Made by a program: the position numbers and the translations under genes
Assembly: GCA_049585795.1 (NCBI GenBank)
Contig: JBAVAQ010000007.1
Coordinates: forward strand, 310,001 to 374,000
DNA: 64,000 bases
Origin: JABDBE01 sp049585795
Lineage (GTDB): Bacteria; Acidobacteriota; Terriglobia; Terriglobales; Acidobacteriaceae
Direction of reading: 5' to 3'
The notes under the pieces: model-generated
Database searches by the model: none
Told to the model about the DNA's origin: nothing
Seen by the model: only the letters and a program-made list of their open reading frames with translations
Part shown: positions 36,109 through 44,124 of the stretch, piece by piece
Position numbering within the stretch: the stretch's first letter is position 1
Layout: the number at the start of each line of letters is the position of its first letter

Positions 36109-36405
36109 ATGGCAACAGTGGACTATCAAACCATACAAACTCGGCTGTCGGCGCTGTTTGCCGAAGTAATGCACGTCGAGGTCCCGTCGGTCGACACCGA
36201 TTTGTTTGACACGGGCATTCTCGACTCTCAACGGTTCGTTGAGTTGTTGCTTCACATCGAACAGAACTTCAACACCCGAATCGATATCGAGGATTTTGAG
36301 ATCGAGAATTTCCGCTGCATCGAGAAAATAGCTGCCCTCATCCTTCAACGCAAAAACGGGAGCAGTTTCGTAGATCTTTCCAATGCCAGCACGTCCTCCC
36401 GCTGA
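36109..36405 (+). CDS. DltC-like carrier protein
   Basis: 98 aa. The 4'-phosphopantetheine site is LFDTGILDSQRFVELL (Ser40), followed by HIEQNFNTRIDIEDFEIENF. This closely follows the DltC pattern (GLLDS-then-VELLLAIE-then-PITEFD) rather than the NRPS GGHS pattern. It is therefore the likely substrate of the adenylation enzyme 105 nt upstream, carrying an alanyl-like or other small aminoacyl group as a thioester. It ends the carrier-rich run: five carrier domains in total are encoded between 10.5 and 36.4 kb (three PCPs, two ACPs). Confidence 0.87.
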   Translation: MATVDYQTIQTRLSALFAEVMHVEVPSVDTDLFDTGILDSQRFVELLLHIEQNFNTRIDIEDFEIENFRCIEKIAALILQRKNGSSFVDLSNASTSSR

Positions 36406-36435
36406 ACCGCAAACGTGCCGGAGTGTGCAAGTAAC

Positions 36436-36476
36436 TTCCCCCCCAAAGAATTTCCCCCAAAGGATTCCCCCCGGAA
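36436..36476 (+). repeat. C-tract direct repeats in the gap before the NHL gene
   Basis: Three adjacent units, TTCCCCCCCAAAGAA, TTTCCCCCAAAGGA and TTCCCCCCGGAA, follow the last carrier gene. The mRNA would be C-rich and poorly structured, as in Rho-utilisation regions, which suits an operon end. No hairpin terminator was found in this gap. Confidence 0.6.
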
Positions 36477-36511
36477 TTAGAACCTAGCAAACCAAACTAC
36501 TCGGAGAAAAT

Positions 36512-38788
36512 ATGTATTTGACTCAGATTTTCGCAGTTGCGGACGATGTCCGCGAATTGACCAAGACTAATGCCTCTTTGCGAGACAGATTCGCTCAGGT
36601 CCGGAAGACGCACAAGTTGTATCGCTTTCGCTCGAACTTGGCGCTATGGATTCTTCTCGGTTTTGCCCTCGGGTTGTCAATCCGGGTGAGCGCACAAAAC
36701 ATCAATACCGTCGCTGGCGGAGCAATTCCAGCGGGCGCAGCGACAGCAGCGGATATTCCGGGTCCCAGTTCGGTGATAAGGGACGCGAGCGGCAACCTGT
36801 ACATTGCTGCCGCTGACAGTTACTACATCTTTAAGGTAAATAAGACCGGCACGCTTAGCATCATGGCGGGTATGGGTGTCCAGGGATACCTTGGTGACGG
36901 TGGCCCGGCGACCGCCGCTACCTTGAGTGGTCCTGCATCACTGGTCTTTGATTCCTCTGGAAACCTATACTTTATCGACCTCAACAAGGTCCGTAAGATC
37001 GACACAACCGGGGTAATCACCACCGTGGCTGGGAGCGGACAGATTTGTCCCGCCCATGTCCAACCCTGCGGTGACGGTGGACCTGCGATTGCTGCGCAAC
37101 TGGGGCAGCCTCAGCAGTTGGCATTAGACGGCGCAGGCGATATCTATATCGCCGATACCCTGGACATGCGCATCCGGGAAGTCGATACCTCTGGAAACAT
37201 CAGTACTTTCGCGGGCAGTGGCTATATCTGCAACGGTCCACTGTTCGTTTGCGGCGATGGAGGTCCCGCCACCAGCGCTAACCTCGACATGCCTTCTGGC
37301 GTGGCCGTGGATGGAGCGGGCAACGTGTATATCGCGGATACCAGAGACCAACGCGTCCGGATCGTATCCAGCGGAACCATCAACAAATTCGCCGGTACTG
37401 GAAAACATTGCCCGAAGTCTACCAACAACTGTGGCGATGGAGGTCCGGCCCTGTCGGCTTATCTGTTTAACCCCTGGGGACTTGCTCTGGATGCATCCGG
37501 CAATCTCTTCATTGCCGACGAGTTAGATAACCGGGTGCGCAAGGTGATCCTCTCCACGGGACAGATCAATACCGTTATTGGTAGCGGCGTCGAAGGCTTT
37601 TCAGGCGACGGCGCAGCTCCGCGTTCGGCCGCGCTTGATCAACCCAAAGGCATTTTCGCGGACAACATTGGGTACCTGGTAGCGGACAGCGGCAACAACC
37701 GCATCCGCCAGGCAAAACAGGGCGTCTTCACCACCCTGGCGGGAGGCGGCACCGGCGGGGATGGCTCCGCGGCCACTGCCGGCACACTGGCTGCTCCCAC
37801 CGGCGTCGCATGGGACAGCGCCGGGAATTACTACATTGCAGACACCGCGAACAACCGTATCCGCAAGGTGGACGGCTCCGGTAATATCACAACCGTTGCC
37901 GGTAACGGCGCCTCAGGATGGACCGGCGATGGCGGTCCGGCAGTGAGCGCGACACTCAATGCTCCCACGGGCCTGGTCGTCGATGCTTCGGACAACCTCT
38001 ACATTGCCGACAACGGCAACCTCGTGGTTCGGAAAGTCGATGCTTCGGGCAATATCACCACCTACGCGGGTAGCGGCAATCCTTGCATCCTGAGCGGCAA
38101 CGTATGTGGAGATGGGGGCCCAGCCACTCAGGCGAATATGAGCAGCGTAACGTCGGTAGCAATTGACGGTGCAGGAAATCTGTACATTGCCGACTACTAC
38201 GATCAGCGCATTCGCATGGTCAACACCTCCGGTATCATGACGACGGTTGCTGGAACGGGTGGACGAGGTCATACCGGAGATGGCGGACCGGCAATCGCCG
38301 CCCTTCTTAATCGGCCTTACGGAGTCGCGGTCGATGCAGCCGGGGACATCTACATCGCCGATTCCGAAAACAACAAAATCCGATGCGTCGTGGCGGTTTC
38401 CAAAGGTTGCAACGGTTCGACCCTCAAGGTGGGCTCGATCATGACTTATGCCTTCAACGGGGATAAGGCTTTCGCGGGAGACGGGGGAGTGGCCAAATCC
38501 GCCTCGCAACAGGATCCGCTCGAAGTGGCTCTCGATCCTGCCGGCAATCTGTTTGTAACTGGCGGCGCCGATGAAGTGGTCCGCAGGATCGACGCTGTAA
38601 CCAAGATCGTGAGCACGGTGGCTGGTAGCACTAACCACCCGCAACGAGCCGGTTTCAGCGGCGACGGCGGTCCCGCCACGGACGCAACCTTGGACAACAT
38701 CGGTCTGGCGATCAATGCATCCGACAGCTTGTTGATCGCCGACACCGGTAACAACCGCATCCGTCAAGTTGATTTGGGTTCGAAGTAA
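36512..38788 (+). CDS. Secreted NHL-repeat (beta-propeller) protein
   Basis: 758 aa, ATG 36512 with GGAG immediately upstream. The N-terminal ~43 residues are cytoplasmic-like and basic, then a hydrophobic segment (LALWILLGFALGLSIRVSAQ) acts as a late signal sequence or anchor. The rest is about ten NHL-type blades, each with GDGGPA, a Pro-x-Gly-[VL]-A-x-D turn, GN[LI]YIAD and NRIR[KQ]V. Paired cysteines recur in several blades (for example ICPAHVQPCGDGG, ICNGPLFVCGDGG, HCPKSTNNCGDGG), suggesting disulfides and export. NHL propellers usually bind ligands or proteins; no catalytic motif is visible. It sits between the NRPS/EPS run and the sugar-nucleotide block, with its own terminator. Confidence 0.9.
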   Translation: MYLTQIFAVADDVRELTKTNASLRDRFAQVRKTHKLYRFRSNLALWILLGFALGLSIRVSAQNINTVAGGAIPAGAATAADIPGPSSVIRDASGNLYIAAADSYYIFKVNKTGTLSIMAGMGVQGYLGDGGPATAATLSGPASLVFDSSGNLYFIDLNKVRKIDTTGVITTVAGSGQICPAHVQPCGDGGPAIAAQLGQPQQLALDGAGDIYIADTLDMRIREVDTSGNISTFAGSGYICNGPLFVCGDGGPATSANLDMPSGVAVDGAGNVYIADTRDQRVRIVSSGTINKFAGTGKHCPKSTNNCGDGGPALSAYLFNPWGLALDASGNLFIADELDNRVRKVILSTGQINTVIGSGVEGFSGDGAAPRSAALDQPKGIFADNIGYLVADSGNNRIRQAKQGVFTTLAGGGTGGDGSAATAGTLAAPTGVAWDSAGNYYIADTANNRIRKVDGSGNITTVAGNGASGWTGDGGPAVSATLNAPTGLVVDASDNLYIADNGNLVVRKVDASGNITTYAGSGNPCILSGNVCGDGGPATQANMSSVTSVAIDGAGNLYIADYYDQRIRMVNTSGIMTTVAGTGGRGHTGDGGPAIAALLNRPYGVAVDAAGDIYIADSENNKIRCVVAVSKGCNGSTLKVGSIMTYAFNGDKAFAGDGGVAKSASQQDPLEVALDPAGNLFVTGGADEVVRRIDAVTKIVSTVAGSTNHPQRAGFSGDGGPATDATLDNIGLAINASDSLLIADTGNNRIRQVDLGSK

Positions 38789-38816
38789 CCTACGCTAGAA
38801 ACAAGCGGAAAGAGAA

Positions 38817-38858
38817 GCGGAGACAGACTCGCTCATCGTCTGCCTCCGCGTTCTTTTT
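38817..38858 (+). terminator. Intrinsic terminator after the NHL-repeat gene
   Basis: GCGGAGACAGAC (38817-38828) pairs with GTCTGCCTCCGC (38838-38849) with one mismatch, followed by TTCTTTTT (38851-38858). It is 28 nt after the stop codon and separates this transcript from rmlC. Confidence 0.9.
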
Positions 38859-38929
38859 GGTATCTTGTATTTTGGGTTCGATCGACAATCTATTCGGTGA
38901 TACCTTTTTCTTGGAAGAAATGAGGAAAC

Positions 38930-39523
38930 ATGGATCTACGGATTGAATCGAAGCACCTGGGCGATGTATGCGTTCTCGCCCCGCAGGTTTTCCAGGACGA
39001 TCGCGGCTTCTTCACCGAAGTCTTTCGTGCGGATCAGTTCAAGTCGCTCGGCCTGCCGACCGAGTTTGTTCAGGACAATCATTCGGGCTCGGTCCGCGGA
39101 GTTCTTCGCGGACTGCACTTTCAGTGGGAACCACCGATGGGAAAACTGATGCGAGTGACCCGCGGAACCGCATTCCTCGTAGCCGTCGATATACGTAAAG
39201 GGTCGCCCACCCTTGGCAAGTGGTTTGGCGCGGAAGTCTCCACGGAAAGCCGCAAACAGATTTGGGCGCCCGCCGGTTTCGCGCGCGGGTTCTGCGTGCT
39301 CTCCGACTACGCCGAAATTCAGTACAAATGCACCGGAATCTACAGCAACAAAGCCGAGTCAGGAATTCGTTGGGACGATCCCGAGATCGGCATTGAATGG
39401 CCGATCCGCGACGTTACGCTTTCCGACAAGGATCGCAAGGCGCAGACTTTGAAAGAGTGGCTGTCGCGGCCAGACTCAGATCACTTTCGATATTCAGAAA
39501 CAGAAACCATGGTGGGGAGATAA
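38930..39523 (+). CDS. rfbC: dTDP-4-dehydrorhamnose 3,5-epimerase family (RmlC-like)
   Basis: 197 aa cupin. Typical RmlC segments: VFQDDRGFFTEVFRADQF, FVQDNHSGSVRGVLRGLHFQ (catalytic His region), GTAFLVAVDIRKGSPT and IWAPAGFARGFCVLSD. RmlC epimerises dTDP-4-keto-6-deoxyglucose at C3 and C5. ATG 38930 has TGAGGA just upstream. It heads a three-gene block with an SDR epimerase 7 nt downstream and an RmlD-like reductase. rmlA and rmlB are not in the window, so the precursor must be made elsewhere. The product could be L-rhamnose or another 6-deoxyhexose, because the middle gene is not a standard rml enzyme. Confidence 0.88.
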   Translation: MDLRIESKHLGDVCVLAPQVFQDDRGFFTEVFRADQFKSLGLPTEFVQDNHSGSVRGVLRGLHFQWEPPMGKLMRVTRGTAFLVAVDIRKGSPTLGKWFGAEVSTESRKQIWAPAGFARGFCVLSDYAEIQYKCTGIYSNKAESGIRWDDPEIGIEWPIRDVTLSDKDRKAQTLKEWLSRPDSDHFRYSETETMVGR

Positions 39524-39530
39524 ACGCTTC

Positions 39531-40523
39531 ATGAAGATCTTGATTGCAGGTGGTGCAGGATACGTTGGCTCTGTGCTGGTTCCTAAGCTGCTTGACCGCG
39601 GCTACGAAGTGGATGTGCTGGACCTTTTCTGGTTCGGCAATCATCTTCCACCCCAGACCGGAATCATTCATAAAGATATCTTCGACATCTCTGTGCCGGA
39701 CCTCGAGCAGTACCAGCAGGTCGTGTTCCTGGCGGGCTTGTCGAACGATCCCATGGCCGAGTACTCGCCCAGCGAGAACTTCATTTTCAACGCTGCCGCT
39801 CCCGCTTACCTGGCCTACGTCGCGAAAAAAGCCAAAGTGAAGCGTTATGTTTACGCCAGCTCTTGCTCCGTCTACGGATACACGGTTAACGAGCTGTTCG
39901 ACGAAACCCGGCCGGTGTCTTCCTTCTATCCCTACGGCATCTCGAAACTCCAGGGAGAACAGGCCGCAATGAATCTGGTCGACGACGAGTTCTCCGTCAT
40001 CTCCCTTCGCAAAGGAACCATCTCCGGCTACAGCCCGCGCATGCGCCTCGACTTGATCGTGAACACCATGTTCAAGAACGGCGTGCGCAACCGCGAGATC
40101 ACGGTGAACAATCCCTCGATCTGGCGTCCGATCATGAGTATCGAAGACGCTACCAACGGATACATCCGGGCGATTGAGGCCAGTCAGAAAATCTCCGGCA
40201 TCTTCAACATCGCGTCGGGAAACTACACGGTCGGCGAAGTTGGCGATCTGGTGAAGATGGCGATCGAGGAACAACTCGGCATTCGCGTGCATTTGACCAT
40301 TCACCACAAGACCGATTTCCGCAATTACAAAGTCAGCACTGAGAAGGCGGAAAACGTCCTCAGCTTCCACGCCAATCACAATGTCAAAGCCATCGTAAAA
40401 AACCTGATCGAGAACATGGACAAATTTCAGGATTGGGATAATCCGCAGTACTACAACATCGATACTTTGAAATTGCTGTCTGCAAATAACGGCTTGCGCG
40501 CCCTCGCCGAGGTGACCCGATGA
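39531..40523 (+). CDS. NAD(P)-dependent sugar epimerase/dehydratase (SDR)
   Basis: 330 aa extended SDR. The nucleotide-binding loop is LIAGGAGYVGSVLV and the catalytic YxxxK is YGISK, with the upstream Ser in YASSCSVYG. RPIMSIEDATNGYIRAIEA is a typical substrate-domain segment. It acts on a nucleotide sugar, as an epimerase, dehydratase or 4-reductase; the exact reaction cannot be read. It lies between rmlC-like and rmlD-like genes (7 nt after the first, ATGA overlap with the second), so the three probably make one deoxysugar. The C-terminus includes VHLTIHHKTDFRNYKVST, common in SDRs of deoxysugar clusters. Confidence 0.88.
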   Translation: MKILIAGGAGYVGSVLVPKLLDRGYEVDVLDLFWFGNHLPPQTGIIHKDIFDISVPDLEQYQQVVFLAGLSNDPMAEYSPSENFIFNAAAPAYLAYVAKKAKVKRYVYASSCSVYGYTVNELFDETRPVSSFYPYGISKLQGEQAAMNLVDDEFSVISLRKGTISGYSPRMRLDLIVNTMFKNGVRNREITVNNPSIWRPIMSIEDATNGYIRAIEASQKISGIFNIASGNYTVGEVGDLVKMAIEEQLGIRVHLTIHHKTDFRNYKVSTEKAENVLSFHANHNVKAIVKNLIENMDKFQDWDNPQYYNIDTLKLLSANNGLRALAEVTR

Positions 40524-41407
40524 AGGTGCTTCTCATCGGCGCCAACGGGCAACTGGGCACCGATCTGCTCAAAGTCTTTCAGGCCGCAGGAGACACCGTC
40601 GTCCCGGTGACGCATGCCCAGCTCGACGTTTGTTCCGAGGATCAGATCGCAGAAGCCATGTCCAGAAACAAGCCGGACGTGGTCATAAGCACGGCGGCCT
40701 TTCACCGGGTGGAAGAATGTGAAAAGCGAGCGGCGCTGGCTTTCGAAGTAAATGGCACAGGAGCGATGAATCTGGCGCGAGCCTGCCAGCAATCCGGCGC
40801 TGTCCTGGCAAATTTCAGCACTGATTACGTCTTTGATGGCAAGAAGAACGGAGCCTACGACGAAACCGATCTGCCTTCGCCGCTGAGCGTATACGGCGCT
40901 GCGAAGGTCCTCGGCGAACACCTGGTTGCGGCCTATGCCGACCGTCATTTTATCATCCGCACCTGCGGCCTCTACGGCGTGGCGGGAAGCAGCGGCAAAG
41001 GCGGCAATTTTGTCGAGACCATGCTGAAAAAAGCCGTAGCCGGAGACGCCATTCGCGTGGTCGACGATCAGACCCTGACTCCCACTTACACCGCCGATCT
41101 CGCGGAGGCAACCCGCAAACTGATCCTGACCGGAAAATACGGGCTCTACCACGTCAGCTCCGAAGGCCAATGCTCGTGGTACGAATTTACCCGTTACATT
41201 TTCGAACGAGCCGGCCTGAAAGCCAATCTGTCGCCGGTCAACTCCTCCGAGTTCGCGAGTCCGGTGAAGCGCCCGGCAAATTCGGTGCTGTCCAAAGCCA
41301 AGCTACGCAGCGTTCGCGTATCGATTCCTTCCTGGAAGGACGCCCTGCCCAGATACCTCGAAGAACGGTCCAGGAAGAACGCGCCGACCCCGGTCAGCGT
41401 TTCCTGA
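40520..41407 (+). CDS. rfbD: dTDP-4-dehydrorhamnose reductase family (RmlD-like)
   Basis: 295 aa. LLIGANGQLGTDLLKVF is the NAD(P)H loop. DVCSEDQIAEAMSRNKPDVVISTAA, NFSTDYVFDG and YGAAKVLGE (Tyr/Lys pair) are the RmlD hallmarks. It reduces the 4-keto group of the RmlC product to give dTDP-L-rhamnose or a related 6-deoxysugar. ATG 40520 overlaps the upstream stop (ATGA). The C-terminal part keeps SSEFASPVKRPANSVLSKAKL, the usual substrate-side tail. The end of this small operon has no clear hairpin; the next gene begins ~200 nt downstream. Confidence 0.9.
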   Translation: MKVLLIGANGQLGTDLLKVFQAAGDTVVPVTHAQLDVCSEDQIAEAMSRNKPDVVISTAAFHRVEECEKRAALAFEVNGTGAMNLARACQQSGAVLANFSTDYVFDGKKNGAYDETDLPSPLSVYGAAKVLGEHLVAAYADRHFIIRTCGLYGVAGSSGKGGNFVETMLKKAVAGDAIRVVDDQTLTPTYTADLAEATRKLILTGKYGLYHVSSEGQCSWYEFTRYIFERAGLKANLSPVNSSEFASPVKRPANSVLSKAKLRSVRVSIPSWKDALPRYLEERSRKNAPTPVSVS

Positions 41408-41532
41408 CGGTGCGCTCGTTTAGACACCAGCTTGTGACCCCTTCGCAGTCAATTTGCCTGCTCCTTCCTATTATCCATCCAGTTAACACAAATTGACCGG
41501 GAGACTTTCGCCTCTATTTGCGGAACTCCCGG

Positions 41533-41544
41533 CCATGCTATGTT
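41533..41544 (+). promoter_or_regulatory. Candidate extended -10 promoter, shared with paralogue A
   Basis: CCATGCTATGTT repeats the motif at 3024 upstream of the related gene; TGCTATGTT resembles an extended -10. It lies 68 nt before the chosen ATG at 41612, leaving a short leader. TTGCGG (41518-41523) is a poor -35 at 15 nt. Confidence 0.38.
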
Positions 41545-41611
41545 TAAGTACCCTTGCTTCGTCCCCCGAGGCTCGTCAGCAAAACGTTCCGATGGGAGAT
41601 TTTCCGCGGCA

Positions 41612-43117
41612 ATGAAATCAAGCATTCCAGCTCTACTCTTTCTGCTGTTGGCTCCCTGTCTGCTGCCCGCCCAGACCGTTACTTCGTTTGAGGGAATCGA
41701 TGCGTCGCAACTGAAAAACCCGCCCGTCGACTTTGACCCGAATGGAGCGATTGGCACGAAGCAGTACATGGAGTGGGTCAACGTCGCTTATCAGGCCTAC
41801 AACAAAACCACCTTCGCTCCGATTTGGACCGCACCTCAGCCGGGAAACACTCCGTGGCAACTAAGCCAGATGCAGAACTGCTACAACCTTAGCGGGGACG
41901 GGTTGGTCATGTTTGATCGTCTGGCTTCGCGCTGGATCATCGCTGCCCACGGTTTGCCCAGCAACGGCCAATATTTCTACTGCGTAGCCATCTCCAATAC
42001 TGATGATCTGACCTCCAAGACCTTTGCCTGGTACACGTACCAATTCGCCCTGGATGGTGTGCTTGGAACAAATTCTGAGGGCCATACTTATTTTCCCGAC
42101 TGGCCAAAGCTGGGTACGTGGGCGGATGCGTACTACGTGGGCTTCGATCTCCTCGATAAAGATCAAAACTATCTTCCTATTGGCGTAGTCGCATGCGCTC
42201 TGGACCGGACGAACATGCTGACCGGATCGACGCCCAATCCGATACAGTGCTTCAGCAATCCCAATCCGATTCCGAAGACTGGCACTTTGTATTTGAGTCA
42301 CAGCCTGATTCCCGCTGACGTAGAAGGCACGACTCCGCCTCCTTCTGGCCGTGACGAATTCATGGTCAGCATTCAGAACCCACCCAATGATGGTCAAAGC
42401 ACCACATCCGACACCATCAACTTGTGGGATTTTCACGTGGACTGGGTCACTCCCTCCAACTCGACGTTCACCGGGTCCTCGCTATCGGTGACGCCTTACA
42501 CTCCCGGATGCTACAACGCAAGTTTCCCACTCCGCACAGTTTGTGTTCCGGAGCCGTCCACGAATTCAAGTGGGGTTCACTACAAAGTCGACTCCGTTGG
42601 TGACCGGCTGATGCCGCGTCTCTCGTACCGTAATTTTGGTACCTATGAGTCCTTCGTCGTCAGCCAAACCATCCAGCCTGGTACCAGCAAACAAACCGGA
42701 GTCCGCTGGTACGAGCTGCGCAGCAACGGCAGCGGATCGCCCTCAGTTTTTCAAAGCGGCACGATCGACCCTGACAAGACGAACTATCGTTTCATGCCCA
42801 GCATCGCCCAGGATCAAGCCGGCAACGCCGCAGTTGGCTTCAGCATATCCAGCCTTACCAGTCATCCCGGAATAAGAGCCTCCTGGTGGAATCTGCCCAA
42901 GCAAACTAAGTCAACCGGGCTTACCCTCGTGAACGGAACGGGGGATGAGCAAAATTCGGGCATTTGGGGCGACTACACCAGCATGACGGTGGATCCGGTC
43001 GATGGCTGCACGTTCTGGTATGTAAACGAATACTTCACGCAGAATCAGGTCACGACTCTCGATTGGCAGACTCGCATCAGCAAGTTCAAGATTGGGACTT
43101 GCAAAGTGAATAAATAA
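41612..43117 (+). CDS. Secreted protein of unknown function, paralogue B
   Basis: 501 aa from ATG 41612, which gives a signal peptide (MKSSIPALLFLLLAPCLLPAQ); the upstream ATG 41540 would add 24 polar residues and overlaps the presumed promoter. The mature protein aligns end to end with paralogue A (3089-4582). Shared blocks are FEGIDASQ, NPNPIPKTGTLYLSHSLIPAD, GDRLMPRLSYRNFG and DGCTFWYVNEYF. Synonymous differences are scattered, so the duplication is not very recent, but central DNA blocks remain highly alike. Function unknown; exported, probably beta-rich. The stop codon overlaps the ATG of the WecG-like gene by 1 nt, so this copy, unlike copy A, is coupled to a glycosyltransferase. Confidence 0.8.
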   Translation: MKSSIPALLFLLLAPCLLPAQTVTSFEGIDASQLKNPPVDFDPNGAIGTKQYMEWVNVAYQAYNKTTFAPIWTAPQPGNTPWQLSQMQNCYNLSGDGLVMFDRLASRWIIAAHGLPSNGQYFYCVAISNTDDLTSKTFAWYTYQFALDGVLGTNSEGHTYFPDWPKLGTWADAYYVGFDLLDKDQNYLPIGVVACALDRTNMLTGSTPNPIQCFSNPNPIPKTGTLYLSHSLIPADVEGTTPPPSGRDEFMVSIQNPPNDGQSTTSDTINLWDFHVDWVTPSNSTFTGSSLSVTPYTPGCYNASFPLRTVCVPEPSTNSSGVHYKVDSVGDRLMPRLSYRNFGTYESFVVSQTIQPGTSKQTGVRWYELRSNGSGSPSVFQSGTIDPDKTNYRFMPSIAQDQAGNAAVGFSISSLTSHPGIRASWWNLPKQTKSTGLTLVNGTGDEQNSGIWGDYTSMTVDPVDGCTFWYVNEYFTQNQVTTLDWQTRISKFKIGTCKVNK

Positions 43118-43971
43118 TGCCTATGACTGTGCGCGATCGACAATTTGAAGACGGCAGAACCACGCTCGTAGAAACCATGCCTCGATCAACCCACAGCTTT
43201 GAAGAAAGAGTGGACATACTGGGTGTCCGGGTTCGCCCGCTGAGTCTGAGCCAGACGGTCGATGCGGTCGAAGAATCGATCAAACGAAACGAGCGTCGCT
43301 ACGGCGTGTTCATTAACGTCTATAACGTGATCGAAGCTCGTCGCGATGCGGCGTATCGGCAGACGCTCAATGAAGCCGACTTCCCGATGCCCGACGGCAT
43401 TCCCTTGGTTTGGGCAAGCCGCGTGTTGGGCGATCCCGTTCCGGGTCGCGTCTGTGGGCCCGACTTCCTCGTGGAAATGAACAAGCGGGCCGCAGAGAAG
43501 GGATTCACGGTTTACATCGTGTGCGGAGGTGACCGGAAAGCGGAGCGGACCGCGTCCGCCTTCCAGGCGATGCATCCGAATATCAAGATTGTCGGCGCGT
43601 GGACTCCTCCGTGGGGCCCGATCGAAGGCAAGAACAACGAGTACATCCTGGGTGAGCTGTCGCGCACGCAGCCTGACATTCTGTGGGTCGGTTTAGGCGC
43701 GCCGCTTCAGGAACGCTGGGTCTGGACCAACCGCGACCGCATCGAAGCCAAGTTTACAGGCGCGGTCGGCGGCGCCTTCGATTACCACATCGGAATGCGC
43801 AAACGCGCGCCACGCTGGATGCAGCATCGTGGATTGGAATTCTGGTATCGCATCAGCCAGGACCCTAGCCTGTTCTGGAAGAAGCGGCACTACGCCGATT
43901 TCCATATGTTCGTACTTCCGGTGCTGCAGCAGGCGGTCCGGCAACGGCTCGGTGCAAAGTCAGCCATCTAA
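43117..43971 (+). CDS. WecG/TagA/CpsF family glycosyltransferase (GT26)
   Basis: 284 aa. Family blocks: VFINVYNVIEARRDAAYRQ, DFPMPDGIPLVWASRVLG (the conserved Asp), GFTVYIVCGGDRKAER and DILWVGLGAPLQERWV, with GGAFDYHIGMRKRAPRWMQ near the C-terminus. GT26 enzymes add the second sugar to a lipid-linked monosaccharide (for example ManNAcA in ECA or ManNAc in teichoic acid). That would follow naturally from the initiating transferase at 9065. ATG 43117 overlaps the previous stop by one base; ATG 43123 is an alternative. A strong terminator follows 26 nt downstream. Confidence 0.9.
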   Translation: MPMTVRDRQFEDGRTTLVETMPRSTHSFEERVDILGVRVRPLSLSQTVDAVEESIKRNERRYGVFINVYNVIEARRDAAYRQTLNEADFPMPDGIPLVWASRVLGDPVPGRVCGPDFLVEMNKRAAEKGFTVYIVCGGDRKAERTASAFQAMHPNIKIVGAWTPPWGPIEGKNNEYILGELSRTQPDILWVGLGAPLQERWVWTNRDRIEAKFTGAVGGAFDYHIGMRKRAPRWMQHRGLEFWYRISQDPSLFWKKRHYADFHMFVLPVLQQAVRQRLGAKSAI

Positions 43972-43996
43972 GACGCGCAGCTACGGGATCGGTTCT

Positions 43997-44021
43997 AGCC
44001 CTCGAAATGAGGGCTTTTTTA
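43997..44021 (+). terminator. Intrinsic terminator after the WecG-like gene
   Basis: AGCCCTC (43997-44003), loop GAAAT, GAGGGCT (44009-44015), then a T run. A compact, textbook hairpin. Confidence 0.93.
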
Positions 44022-44124
44022 TTTGGCGGCCAATTATCCAAGACTCTCACGCCGTATCGTTATGGCAAAGCGGCATACCTTATCGGATCTCGCGTATGCT
44101 GAAATCAAGGATTGGAATCTAAGA

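Noticed and set aside
34276..36405. Teichoic-acid D-alanylation operon
   Set aside because: DltB and DltD are absent and the surroundings are a Gram-negative style EPS locus with outer-membrane export and TonB receptor.
36436..36476. CRISPR-like array
   Set aside because: Units are adjacent with no spacers and only three copies.
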